Of a stretch of DNA of 9,727 bases, positions 1 to 6,253 are shown one piece after another. Origin of the DNA: Candidatus Aerophobota bacterium. Lineage in GTDB: Bacteria > Aerophobota > Aerophobia > Aerophobales > AE-B3A. Position 1 is the first letter of the stretch. Each line of letters begins with the position of its first letter. The position numbers were made by a program, and so were the translations under genes. The notes under the pieces are model-generated. The model was not told the origin of the DNA. It ran no database searches and saw nothing but the letters and a program-made list of their open reading frames with translations. The stretch lies in assembly GCA_030602105.1 (NCBI GenBank), contig JAUWAK010000035.1:1-9727 (forward strand), in the 5' to 3' direction.

Positions 1-182
1 GGACAAATGTCTTTGAGGGAGAGATTCTAAAAAGAGCCTTTTTGGGGAACTTTTACGATTATAGAGTCAGGGTGGGAAGAGAGATACTGCAGGTGCAAGC
101 GTCGCACTCCCAGCGTATAGAGGTTGGCAGAAGGGTGAGTGTTTTTATGGATCCTAAACTATGCGTCTTGCTTAAGGGTTGA
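1..182 (+). CDS. ABC transporter ATP-binding protein, C-terminal TOBE domain (partial, 5' end outside window)
   Basis: Frame 3 is open from the first bases of the window to a TGA at 180-182 and encodes 59 residues, beginning TNVFEGEILKRAFLGNFYDY and ending DPKLCVLLKG. The alternation of short beta strands (FEGEILKRAFLG, YRVRVGREILQVQ, EVGRRVSVFMDP) is what one sees in the TOBE domain that closes the ATPases of spermidine/putrescine, iron(III), sulfate and 2-aminoethylphosphonate type importers (PotA/FbpC/PhnT relatives). The nucleotide-binding part with Walker A/B and signature motif lies upstream and cannot be seen. The protein would power a membrane importer from the cytoplasmic face. It ends 65 bases before the dehydrogenase start on the same strand, so it may belong to the same operon. 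The substrate is not readable from this fragment. Family identification is by recognition of the fold pattern only. Confidence 0.75.
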   Translation, partial: TNVFEGEILKRAFLGNFYDYRVRVGREILQVQASHSQRIEVGRRVSVFMDPKLCVLLKG

Positions 183-247
183 GGATACAAAGCTTTCTCG
201 CCCAGTCTGTGAATCCGGACAGACGGGCTGCGGAGGAAAGAAGACCC

Positions 248-1150
248 ATGGGAATATCTAGAAAGAAAAAGATAGGTTTTATTGGCTTTGGAACGGTGGC
301 CTCTGAGTTCTCGAGGGGGTTTGACCGATCGGGCCTGCTTGAGGTTTGGGCCTACGATAAGATTCTTGAAGATCCACTGGAGAAGGGCAAAATGCAAAAA
401 AGAGCGGCTGAGCTCAATGTGAAATTGGTCGGTGACATTGGTTCTTTGATCGAAGGATGTGAAATAGTCCTGTCCACAGTTACCGTAGACGCTGCTATTG
501 AGGTAGCAAAGCAGAGCGCTTCCTTCCTGGGCAAGCAAAACACGTACGTGGATCTTAATTCCACTTCGCCAGGAACGAAAAGGGAAATTGCTCATATCGT
601 TGAGAAAACCGGAGCAAATTTTGTGGAGGGAGCGATACTCGGGGCCATTGGCTCGTATGGATTGCGAGTACCCATAATGGTTTGTGGAGAAGAAGTGGAG
701 GAGTTCCAGAACCTGATGGGTCAAGTCGGTATGGATCTAACCTATGTGGGGAAGGCAATCGGTAAAGCTTGCACCATAAAGATGCTGAGGAGCGTATTTG
801 CCAAAGGAGTGGAAGCGCTACTCGTGGAAATGCTCCAGGGAGCTGTGCGGCATGACGTAGAGAATTATGTGATGGAAAATATCTGTAAATATATGGATGG
901 CAGTTCTTTCTTTTCCATCGCCAACAACTGGTTGACCACCCACGCTGTCCATGCAGAGAGAAGGTTCTGGGAAATGGAGCAGGTGATTGAAACGTTAAGA
1001 GAGATAGGAGTGGAGCCCATAATGGCTACCGCTACAAAAGAAAAACTGAAAGTATCTATTGACTTGCGATTAAAAGAATTCTTTCAAGGAAGGGAGCCCA
1101 AAGACTATCATCAGGTTATTGCAGCAATAGAGGCTAAGACATCTTCGTGA
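248..1150 (+). CDS. NAD(P)-dependent beta-hydroxyacid dehydrogenase family oxidoreductase with DUF1932-type C-terminal domain
   Basis: This is a 300-residue cytoplasmic oxidoreductase of the 3-hydroxyisobutyrate / 6-phosphogluconate dehydrogenase superfamily. The N-terminal Rossmann domain starts with IGFIGFGTVASEF (residues 9-21), a variant of the GxGxxG dinucleotide-binding loop. DLNSTSPGTK (102-111) is the family's substrate-binding segment, and EGAILGAIGSYGLRVPIMVCG (127-147) is the strand-loop before the helical domain. GKACTIKMLRSVFAKG (172-187) supplies the presumed catalytic lysine K178, and this form of the helix resembles DUF1932 proteins rather than classical HIBADH. The ATG at 248 is chosen because GGAGG lies at 232-236; an earlier in-frame TTG at 179 overlaps the preceding gene and has no proper ribosome binding site. 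The stop is 12 bases before the MFS gene. Substrate unknown; a hydroxy acid exchanged with the neighbouring lyase/hydrolase pathway is inferred. Confidence 0.85.
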   Translation: MGISRKKKIGFIGFGTVASEFSRGFDRSGLLEVWAYDKILEDPLEKGKMQKRAAELNVKLVGDIGSLIEGCEIVLSTVTVDAAIEVAKQSASFLGKQNTYVDLNSTSPGTKREIAHIVEKTGANFVEGAILGAIGSYGLRVPIMVCGEEVEEFQNLMGQVGMDLTYVGKAIGKACTIKMLRSVFAKGVEALLVEMLQGAVRHDVENYVMENICKYMDGSSFFSIANNWLTTHAVHAERRFWEMEQVIETLREIGVEPIMATATKEKLKVSIDLRLKEFFQGREPKDYHQVIAAIEAKTSS

Positions 1151-1162
1151 GAGAAGGACCAT

Positions 1163-2365
1163 ATGACCAACAAATACCGTGCGCTCATCATGGGATGGGG
1201 TTCCTGGGTGGTCAACTACCTGCAAAGAATGATCGTTCCAGCACTGCTTCCCCTCATCATTGTGACTTTTCAGGTTTCCCGATCTGAAGCAGGCATGCTC
1301 ATGACCGCCACTTTCATCGGTTATTCCCTGAGCATTATCCCTGCAGGTTACTTATCTGATCGCATTGGCCGCAAGATCGTCATTGTAGGAGGGATATTTC
1401 TCTACTCTCTAACCTCTCTTCTCATTGCTCTGAGTAGGTCTCCGGCTATTATGGTCTGGCTTCGCCTCGGAACAGGTATCGGGCTGGGTACACATATTGC
1501 TGCTTCCAATGCTCTTCTTTCTCGGTACTTTTCTTCCAATGAACGGGAAGGAGCCATTGGTTTTCACGAATCCGGCGCCAATATAGGTTTTGTTCTCGCA
1601 TTCATTGTGGTAGGTTTACTGGGAGAACAATTGGGTTGGTCTCCTATCTTTTTAATCACCGGTCTTATCGGGTTACTGTACGGTCTCCTCTACTGGTATA
1701 TGGTTCGAGAACCTGTTCCCCGAACACCAAAGAGACTGTCCTTCTCCTTACGGGAAATTGTTGGGGACTGCCGAAAGATTTTAGTTAACCGGTCTACTCT
1801 CCTTATCATTTTGAGTCTGGGAATTCTGTACTGGGGTAGAAACGGAGTTTGCACTTTCCTTCCCGTCTATTTGGTAGACAGCAAGGGATTTGAATTTACC
1901 GGCGCTGCCCTGATTTTATGGATTATCCCAGCCGCAGGTATCCCTGGAAAGATCCTGGGAGGTCGCCTTTGTAGTTGGTTGGGACGGTCTACGTTCCTCA
2001 TTTGTGCTTTTCTCGCCTCATCTTTGGGGGTGCTGCTTTTGCCTCTGGCGCACCATGACATGATTCTTTGGGGAGCACTCATTCTCTTTGGATTCTTTAG
2101 CAATGCCGCATCTCCACTTATGTACGCTCATACTTCCCGACTGTACGAAGATTCACATACAGGTATGGCTCTCGGCACCGTCATCGGTATAGCGCTGCTT
2201 ATTTCGGCTCTCTCTCCCACTGTTACAGGTGTTATCATTGATGGATACGGATATACAATTGCTTTCATCATTGTTGGTGCAATTCTGGGATTAGGAGCGC
2301 TAACGCTGGGAAAACAGAGAGAGGAACAGATAGTTCGCAAGATGGAGCTAGAAAAGGCTGTTTAA
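1163..2365 (+). CDS. Major facilitator superfamily (MFS) transporter
   Basis: This is a 400-residue inner-membrane secondary transporter with about twelve hydrophobic segments, the usual MFS length. Motif A is clear in the loop after the second segment: GYLSDRIGRK (62-71), with the conserved D66 and R67. RLGTGIGLG (101-109) matches motif B in the fourth segment. A degenerate second copy of motif A, GGRLCSWLGRS, occurs in the C-terminal half, as expected from the internal duplication. The central cytoplasmic loop (PVPRTPKRLSFSLREIVGD) is basic. The ATG at 1163 follows GAGAAGGA at 1151-1158, and only 12 bases separate it from the dehydrogenase, so co-transcription and translational coupling are likely. 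The overall look is that of organic-anion or sugar-phosphate permeases; the cargo is inferred to be the substrate or product of the adjacent enzymes, but sequence alone does not fix it. Confidence 0.88.
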   Translation: MTNKYRALIMGWGSWVVNYLQRMIVPALLPLIIVTFQVSRSEAGMLMTATFIGYSLSIIPAGYLSDRIGRKIVIVGGIFLYSLTSLLIALSRSPAIMVWLRLGTGIGLGTHIAASNALLSRYFSSNEREGAIGFHESGANIGFVLAFIVVGLLGEQLGWSPIFLITGLIGLLYGLLYWYMVREPVPRTPKRLSFSLREIVGDCRKILVNRSTLLIILSLGILYWGRNGVCTFLPVYLVDSKGFEFTGAALILWIIPAAGIPGKILGGRLCSWLGRSTFLICAFLASSLGVLLLPLAHHDMILWGALILFGFFSNAASPLMYAHTSRLYEDSHTGMALGTVIGIALLISALSPTVTGVIIDGYGYTIAFIIVGAILGLGALTLGKQREEQIVRKMELEKAV

Positions 2366-2400
2366 TCATAACTTAATCCAACTTACGAGGAGGTTTCAAC

Positions 2401-3273
2401 ATGAGCAAATCAGCAAAACTAAGGGAGCTGTTCGAACGACCAGGGATTATCAGAATAGCTGGAGCGCATAACGCTCTTGCAGCAAAACTCGCAGAGAGAG
2501 GTGGATTCGAAGGTGTATGGGCCGGGAGTTTGGGGATTTCAGCCTCATATGTTCTTCCAGATGCCAGCATAGTGAGTATGTCTCAGTATCTAGAAGCGGC
2601 CCGTCAGATAGATGAGGCGATCTCTATTCCCGTTGTCTCGGATTGCGACACCGGCTATGGAAACGCCAACAACGTCATTTATATGGTAAGAATGTTCGAG
2701 ACGGCAGGTATTGCCGCAGTCTCTATGGAGGACAAGAAATTTCCCAAGGATAACAGCTTGCTCGAGGGAGGGCGTCAACAGCTAGCCCCCATAGAAGAAT
2801 TCCAGGGCAAAATCAGAGCGGCAAAGGATACACAAAAATCAGAAGATTTCGTGGTAATCGCCAGGGTCGAGGCTCTTATAGCTGGTTGGGGACAAGATGA
2901 AGCTTTGAAGCGAGCGTACGCGTATGTGGATGCCGGTGCAGATGCGATACTCATTCACTCCAAAAAAAATACACCAGATGAAGTAGTAGAGTTTATCAAG
3001 CATTTCAAAAATCGTAGGCCCGTAGTCCTTGTCCCGACTACCTATCCGATAATTACCATAAAAGAGCTAGAGGAACTGGAAGTTAAGATGGTTATCTATG
3101 CCAACCAGACTCTGCGAGCGGCAGTTGGGGCGATGGAAGATACGCTGGAGGAGATAAGACGAAGTGGCTGTACCCTACCCATAGAAGACCAAATTGTTCC
3201 CGTGAAGTATATTTTCGAGCTCCAGGGTACCTTGGAGATGAAGGAAAAAGAGGGGAAATACCTGGTCTCCTAG
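2401..3273 (+). CDS. Phosphoenolpyruvate mutase / phosphonopyruvate hydrolase family protein (PEP mutase-isocitrate lyase superfamily)
   Basis: This 290-residue alpha/beta-barrel enzyme acts on phosphonopyruvate/PEP-like substrates with a divalent metal. Visible active-site elements: W40; D54; SDCDTGYGN (80-88) with D81 and D83 for metal and substrate; the gating loop EDKKFPKDNSL (110-120) with E110, K112, K116, N118 and S119; R155 in VIARVEALIAGWG; and H186 in ILIHSKK. The EDKxxxxxNS signature is that of PEP mutase, and N118 corresponds to Asn122 of the mussel enzyme. From memory, Variovorax phosphonopyruvate hydrolase has Thr at this place, yet many other stretches here (SASYVLPDAS, IEEFQGKI, VVIARVEALIAG, ILIHS-KTPDE-like) read closest to the hydrolase. 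Methylisocitrate or dimethylmalate lyases carry a different loop (EDQxxPKRCGH), so a C-C lyase is less likely. GAGGAGG at 2387-2393 fixes the start. No phosphonopyruvate decarboxylase gene is in the window, which argues for catabolism over biosynthesis. Confidence 0.88.
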   Translation: MSKSAKLRELFERPGIIRIAGAHNALAAKLAERGGFEGVWAGSLGISASYVLPDASIVSMSQYLEAARQIDEAISIPVVSDCDTGYGNANNVIYMVRMFETAGIAAVSMEDKKFPKDNSLLEGGRQQLAPIEEFQGKIRAAKDTQKSEDFVVIARVEALIAGWGQDEALKRAYAYVDAGADAILIHSKKNTPDEVVEFIKHFKNRRPVVLVPTTYPIITIKELEELEVKMVIYANQTLRAAVGAMEDTLEEIRRSGCTLPIEDQIVPVKYIFELQGTLEMKEKEGKYLVS

Positions 3274-3294
3274 AGGGGTGTATCATTTACCCCT
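3274..3294 (+). terminator. Small hairpin just after the PEP mutase-like gene, possible weak terminator or mRNA 3' stabiliser
   Basis: AGGGGT (3274-3279) and ACCCCT (3289-3294) form a perfect 6-bp stem with a 9-base loop, starting at the first base after the stop codon. The stem can be extended outward by a G-U and an A-U pair. It is followed by TTCC, not a T run, so it is not a textbook intrinsic terminator. It could lower read-through into the DUF47-PiT pair 45 bases further on, or protect the upstream mRNA. Confidence 0.35.
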
Positions 3295-3338
3295 TTCCAA
3301 AATGAAATTCGATAGGAGCCAAAAAAAGGGGGTTACTT

Positions 3339-3980
3339 ATGCGTTTTTTCAAGAGAGAGAACAAGACACAGGAGCTAATGGACGAGCATGTGGAGATTGT
3401 GAGCAAAGCAACGGATCATTGTATGGATGCTTTTTTTTCCTATTTGGAAGGGAAGAAAAAGAAATTTGAAGCTGCGACCCTTGCTGTCATTCAATCAGAA
3501 ACCAGAGCGGATGAAGTGAGGAAAGAAACGCAACTGCTGCTCTATGGAGGAACCTATCTTCCCATATTTCGAGAGGACCTTCTGGAACTACTCGAGCTCA
3601 TAGACAACGTTGCCGACGATGCAGAAAAAGCGATTGATTTTCTCCGGATAGAACACCCCGAAATTCCACCTTCCTGGCACGGGGATCTTAGAATAATTGT
3701 GGAGAAAACTCATCAATCCTTTGTTTTTTTCAAAGAAGCTTTTTCAACGCTCCGCAAAGAACGCTCGATTACGCTTTCCTACACTCACAAAGTTCAAGAA
3801 GCGGAGAAAGATGTAGACAGGCTTCAGGACGCACTAATGGCAAAAATTTTTCAATCTGAGCTGGGCCTTGCCCATAAAATGCAGCTTCGTGATCTCATTC
3901 TAGTTATAGGTTACGTCTCCGACTCTTCTGAGAACGCTTCGGATAAGGTGGGTTTGATGGCTATAAAGGGAAGAGTTTGA
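3339..3980 (+). CDS. DUF47 family (PhoU-like) protein, putative regulator of the adjacent phosphate permease
   Basis: This is a soluble, almost wholly helical 213-residue protein of the DUF47 / PhoU-like family (usual length about 205-225). It is rich in acidic helical positions. ESETRADEVRKE-like residues at about 53-64 (E54, D58, E59) and REDLLELLELIDNVADDAEK (78-97) repeat as EADEVR/AEKDVDRLQDAL in the second half, giving the paired E/D clusters that bind metal in PhoU-type proteins. The ATG at 3339 is preceded by AGGGGG at 3327-3332. The next gene is a PiT permease whose ATG overlaps this stop codon (TGATG), an arrangement known from orfA-pit in Sinorhizobium and similar pairs. In those pairs the DUF47 protein modulates Pit activity; the same job is inferred here. 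The gene contains a run of eight T at about 3430-3437, a possible slippage or sequencing-error site, but the frame reads through cleanly. Confidence 0.88.
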   Translation: MRFFKRENKTQELMDEHVEIVSKATDHCMDAFFSYLEGKKKKFEAATLAVIQSETRADEVRKETQLLLYGGTYLPIFREDLLELLELIDNVADDAEKAIDFLRIEHPEIPPSWHGDLRIIVEKTHQSFVFFKEAFSTLRKERSITLSYTHKVQEAEKDVDRLQDALMAKIFQSELGLAHKMQLRDLILVIGYVSDSSENASDKVGLMAIKGRV

Positions 3981-4903
3981 TGTTCTTGTTGTTAGCTGCT
4001 GTATATCTAGGCTGGACGCTAGGAGCAAACAATACTGCTAATGTGTTCGGCCCCGGTGTTACCAGCGAAATCATTAGCTACAGGTTGGCGATTATCCTGA
4101 CCGCTGGCTTCGTCGTGCTCGGTGCAGTGATAGAAGGGCCCAAAGTGATGGACACAGTAGGACGATTTACAACCCTGAGCCTTTCCACAGCCTCTTTGGC
4201 TGTTTTATCTGCTGCCATCACCGTTACTTTGATGACTTTTCTAAAGCTACCGGTTTCGACTTCCCAGGCTATTTTGGGAGCCATAATGGGTATCGCCATA
4301 TTCACGGGCGGGTGGAGTTCTGTACCACAGGTTAAGCTGATTAGGATTCTTTTATGTTGGCTTTTTACACCTTTCGGGGCCATGATCATATCAATTGTTC
4401 TATTTGTTACCCTTGCTCCAATCATAAACAAAATTAGATCTTTCATAACCTTTGCTCTTATTATGAAAGTAGGAATAGTTGTCGTAGGTTGCTACGGCGC
4501 CTATACTCTGGGCGCGAATAATGTGGCTAACGTTACCGGAGCTTTTGTGGGGACAGATTTGATTGGCCCTCTGGGAGGAGCTTTAATAGGAGGAATAGCC
4601 ATTGGCGTGGGTGCGCTTACTTATAGCAGGGGAGTCATGATATCTGTTGGAAGAAGAATCTTTCCCTTGGGCTCTTTCTCCGCTTTAGTTGCTATTCTTG
4701 CTGCAGCCATAACCCTTCACGTTTTCACTGAGCTCCGAGTTCCTGTTTCCAACTCACAGGCCATAGTGGGCGCCGTAGCTGGAATAGGACTGATCCGGGG
4801 AACGAGAGCCATAAACAGAAGAATGATTTTCAGTATTCTATGTGGCTGGATTGCCACACCTCTGGTAGCGGCCATTCTATCATTTTCTCTACAGATTCTG
4901 TAA
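3980..4903 (+). CDS. pit: Inorganic phosphate transporter, PiT family
   Basis: This 307-residue integral membrane protein moves phosphate with a coupling cation. The PiT internal duplication is plain: LGANNTANVFGPG (14-26) and LGANNVANVTGAF (177-189) are the two signature loops, each followed by its partner, PVSTSQAILGA (91-101) and PVSNSQAIVGA (255-265). The length is at the short end for the family (often 330-500), because the loop between the two halves is very short (around residues 150-160). The ATG at 3980 shares its A with the TGA of the DUF47 gene, so translation is probably coupled; an overlapping TTG at 3977 would add only one residue. AAAGGGAAGAG just upstream can serve as ribosome binding site. 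It may import phosphate or, next to a phosphonopyruvate-hydrolase-like enzyme, balance released phosphate by export. The direction cannot be read from sequence. Confidence 0.92.
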   Translation: MFLLLAAVYLGWTLGANNTANVFGPGVTSEIISYRLAIILTAGFVVLGAVIEGPKVMDTVGRFTTLSLSTASLAVLSAAITVTLMTFLKLPVSTSQAILGAIMGIAIFTGGWSSVPQVKLIRILLCWLFTPFGAMIISIVLFVTLAPIINKIRSFITFALIMKVGIVVVGCYGAYTLGANNVANVTGAFVGTDLIGPLGGALIGGIAIGVGALTYSRGVMISVGRRIFPLGSFSALVAILAAAITLHVFTELRVPVSNSQAIVGAVAGIGLIRGTRAINRRMIFSILCGWIATPLVAAILSFSLQIL

Positions 4904-5407
4904 CTATTTACTCCCAGCAATCCATAGGAATTCCGCTCAAAAAGCGGATCGAGGTGGAACTCGGACTAAGAGTCTTTGTGCTCGGGTCCAGCCATCACCC
5001 GAGGAGCAAAGGAAGCAATCAAGAAAGATCCCAAAACTCTTATATTAAGAATTGCCGAGGGTAAGATAGAGAATGTAAAAAGTGAGATGGTTGTTCGTGC
5101 TGCGAGAGGCGGAGATAGATTAGCAAATCAGCTGATCTATGAAACTGCAACGTATATGGGATGGGGAATTGCTAACATAGTAAGCATTCTTAACCCCGAT
5201 GTCGTCATATTGGGAACTGTGGCCACTGCGGCTGGAGACCTGCTTCTCGCCCCAATTAGAGAAAATGTCAGAAAACTTGGTGTGGGAGAAGCAGCAAGAA
5301 GAGTAAAAATACTGCCGAGCCAATTGGGTGACCAAATCGATGACTTGGCGGCGGTTTCACTTGTGCCAGCGCTTGCCAATTCGTTTCGAGGAGTCAAGGA
5401 GCCTTGA
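4904..5407 (+). pseudogene. ROK-family sugar kinase/regulator remnant with internal deletion and frameshift
   Basis: Two pieces of a ROK protein lie in different frames. The first (about 4921-4980) reads SIGIPLKKRIEVELGLRVFV, matching the ROK segment just before the VxND catalytic loop. The second (4970-5407) reads ESLCSGPAITRGAKEAI... and continues through NIVSILNPDVVILGT to LGDQIDDLAAVSLVP, matching the C-terminal half of ROK proteins from the GCLESxxSGPAI helix onward. The pieces meet at about 4972-4980. The expected 60-70 residues between them, including the ND catalytic base and the CxCGxxGC zinc motif, are absent, as are the first 80-90 residues. The canonical GG of the VVLGG turn is GT here. 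The C-terminal piece is open for 143 codons from a TTG at 4976 but has no ribosome binding site. Size of the missing parts is estimated from family knowledge. A functional kinase is excluded. Confidence 0.8.
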
Positions 5408-5654
5408 TCTTCTTTCTGTCTGAGGAAGCTTTTCTGTTTTAGTCGAACAGTCAGTATTTTCTCTTTCCCTATGACCTGTGTCTATCTTAAGTACCTTTGA
5501 ACCGGCTCGAGAAGGGCTGGCTAGCTTTCTAAGGCATTTCTTGCTCCCACCAGTCTATCTTAGCCCAACGGGCCAACTTGCCTTAGTTCAAATCAATGGT
5601 AAACTAAAGCAATTAGAGAAATAGCAAATTCTTTGCCAAGAAAGAGGTAAAGAA
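5408..5654. other. Non-coding or fully decayed stretch between ROK remnant and signal-peptide ORF
   Basis: No convincing gene, RNA or terminator was found here on either strand. All frames are closed by stops at short intervals. The only local structure is a four-base stem, GCCC-AAC-GGGC, at about 5564-5574. The last bases (AGAGG at 5643-5647) can act as ribosome binding site for the small ORF that follows. It may be further eroded gene sequence. Confidence 0.5.
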
Positions 5655-5816
5655 TTGAAAACAAAAAAACTAATGCTAAGCTGTCTGGGGTTAGCTCTCC
5701 TCATTTCACCTGCCGCCTGGGCCCCGGAGGAGGCGACTAGCGAGACTTTCTCAGTCAGCTTTCGCATGTTTTCCGTATACTCAGTATTTCCAATTCTGCG
5801 AACAAGCTACTATTGA
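5655..5816 (+). CDS. Short ORF with signal peptide; probably the N-terminal stump of a lost exported protein
   Basis: A TTG at 5655, seven bases after AGAGG, opens 53 codons ending at TGA 5814-5816. The product starts with a basic n-region (KTKK) and a hydrophobic core (LMLSCLGLALLISP), followed by AAWA as a possible signal peptidase site. A proline directly after AAWA would disfavour cleavage there, so PAA-W is an alternative. An in-frame ATG at 5673 has no ribosome binding site. The remaining about 30 residues (EEATSETFSVSFRMFSVYSV and on) match no family I recognise. No lipobox is seen. The ORF lies between two decayed genes, so a truncated gene for an envelope or secreted protein is the best reading; a genuine small exported peptide is possible. 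Confidence 0.4.
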   Translation: MKTKKLMLSCLGLALLISPAAWAPEEATSETFSVSFRMFSVYSVFPILRTSYY

Positions 5817-5876
5817 ACTTCGCCATCGTTTCGTCGAGTAAATTAACCTGGATTGAGCAGCAATAAGGAGGCAAAG

Positions 5877-6110
5877 ATGCGGGAGATGGTTGAGTACATT
5901 GTCAAGCAGATAGTGGACAATCCAGAGGAAGTAAAGGTTCAGGAGGTGAAATCAGAGAAGGTTATTATTGTTGAGATCTCTGTCGCCAAAGAGGACATGG
6001 GTAAGGTGATAGGCAAAGGAGGCAGAATAGCCAATGCCCTCAGAATACTAGTAGGAGCCGCTGCAGCCAAGTTGAAAAAGAGAGTTATGGTGGAGATCCT
6101 GGAAGAATAG
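5877..6110 (+). CDS. khpA: KhpA (YlqC) family KH-domain RNA-binding protein
   Basis: This 77-residue cytoplasmic protein is made of a single KH domain, the normal size for KhpA. The GxxG loop IGKGG (45-49) lies between two helices (KEDMGKV and RIANALRILVGAAAAK), followed by the strand RVMVEILEE. The N-terminal MREMVEYIVKQIVDNPEEVK is the family's typical leading helix. KhpA binds RNA, usually with KhpB, and affects cell division and translation in Gram-positive bacteria. The ATG at 5877 is chosen because AAGGAGG at 5865-5871 sits five bases before it; a TTG at 5853 would place this Shine-Dalgarno inside the gene. In most bacteria khpA lies between rpsP and rimM-trmD. Here a trmD remnant follows at once, while rpsP and rimM are not seen in the window. 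The gene itself shows no damage. Confidence 0.92.
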   Translation: MREMVEYIVKQIVDNPEEVKVQEVKSEKVIIVEISVAKEDMGKVIGKGGRIANALRILVGAAAAKLKKRVMVEILEE

Positions 6111-6119
6111 ACATTAGGA

Positions 6120-6253
6120 ATGTGGGTGAATATCCTTACTTTGTTCCCTTCTGCCTTTGAGGTCCCTCTGATGAGAGCATGATTAATGGGGCTCAAAAGA
6201 GGAGGATCCCGGAGCTTTCCAGTTCCGGAAAGGAAAGAAGTAAGATCAGGTAA
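6120..6253 (+). pseudogene. trmD: trmD remnant: 5' end of tRNA (guanine-37-N1)-methyltransferase gene, frameshifted and truncated
   Basis: Ten bases after the khpA stop, an ATG at 6120 with AGGAA in front starts a 20-codon frame: MWVNILTLFPSAFEVPLMRA, then TGA at 6180-6182. This matches the conserved TrmD beginning (M-W/R-I-x-I-x-L-F-P-x-x-F, then PL). In an overlapping frame from 6179 the sequence continues as INGAQKRRIPEL, which fits the next TrmD segment (S-I-x-x-R-A-Q-x-x-G-L-x-x-I), so one frameshift separates the pieces. Homology fades after about 6220 and the frame ends at TAA 6251-6253. About 200 residues, including the whole trefoil-knot SAM site, are missing. TrmD is near-essential, so an intact copy elsewhere in the genome is expected. 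The identification rests on the first ~20 residues plus the synteny with khpA. Confidence 0.7.

Noticed and set aside
59..724. 221-codon open frame on the - strand
   Set aside because: It lies opposite the dehydrogenase and the TOBE-domain end, both of which have clear family motifs; its own translation shows no domain.
2401..3273. 2,3-dimethylmalate or methylisocitrate lyase acting with the HIBADH-like dehydrogenase, as in nicotinate fermentation
   Set aside because: The gating loop is EDKKFPKDNS, the PEP mutase type, not the EDQxxPKRCGH type of those C-C lyases. The similarity of gene pairing is noted but not followed.
4078..4446. 122-codon open frame on the - strand
   Set aside because: It is antisense to the first half of the PiT permease, which is securely identified by its repeated signatures.
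4932..4948. Hairpin TCCGCT-CAAAA-AGCGGA as terminator behind the PiT gene
   Set aside because: The bases encode the PLKKR part of the ROK remnant, and no T tract follows; the stem is probably incidental.
4976..5407. A stand-alone 143-residue ROK C-terminal protein as a working gene
   Set aside because: It begins at a TTG without a ribosome binding site, lacks the catalytic and zinc parts, and an out-of-frame piece of the same family lies directly upstream.
6215..6232. Hairpin CTTTCC-AGTTCC-GGAAAG as terminator before the HU gene
   Set aside because: It lies in eroded trmD sequence, has a short stem and is followed by A/G-rich bases instead of a T tract.
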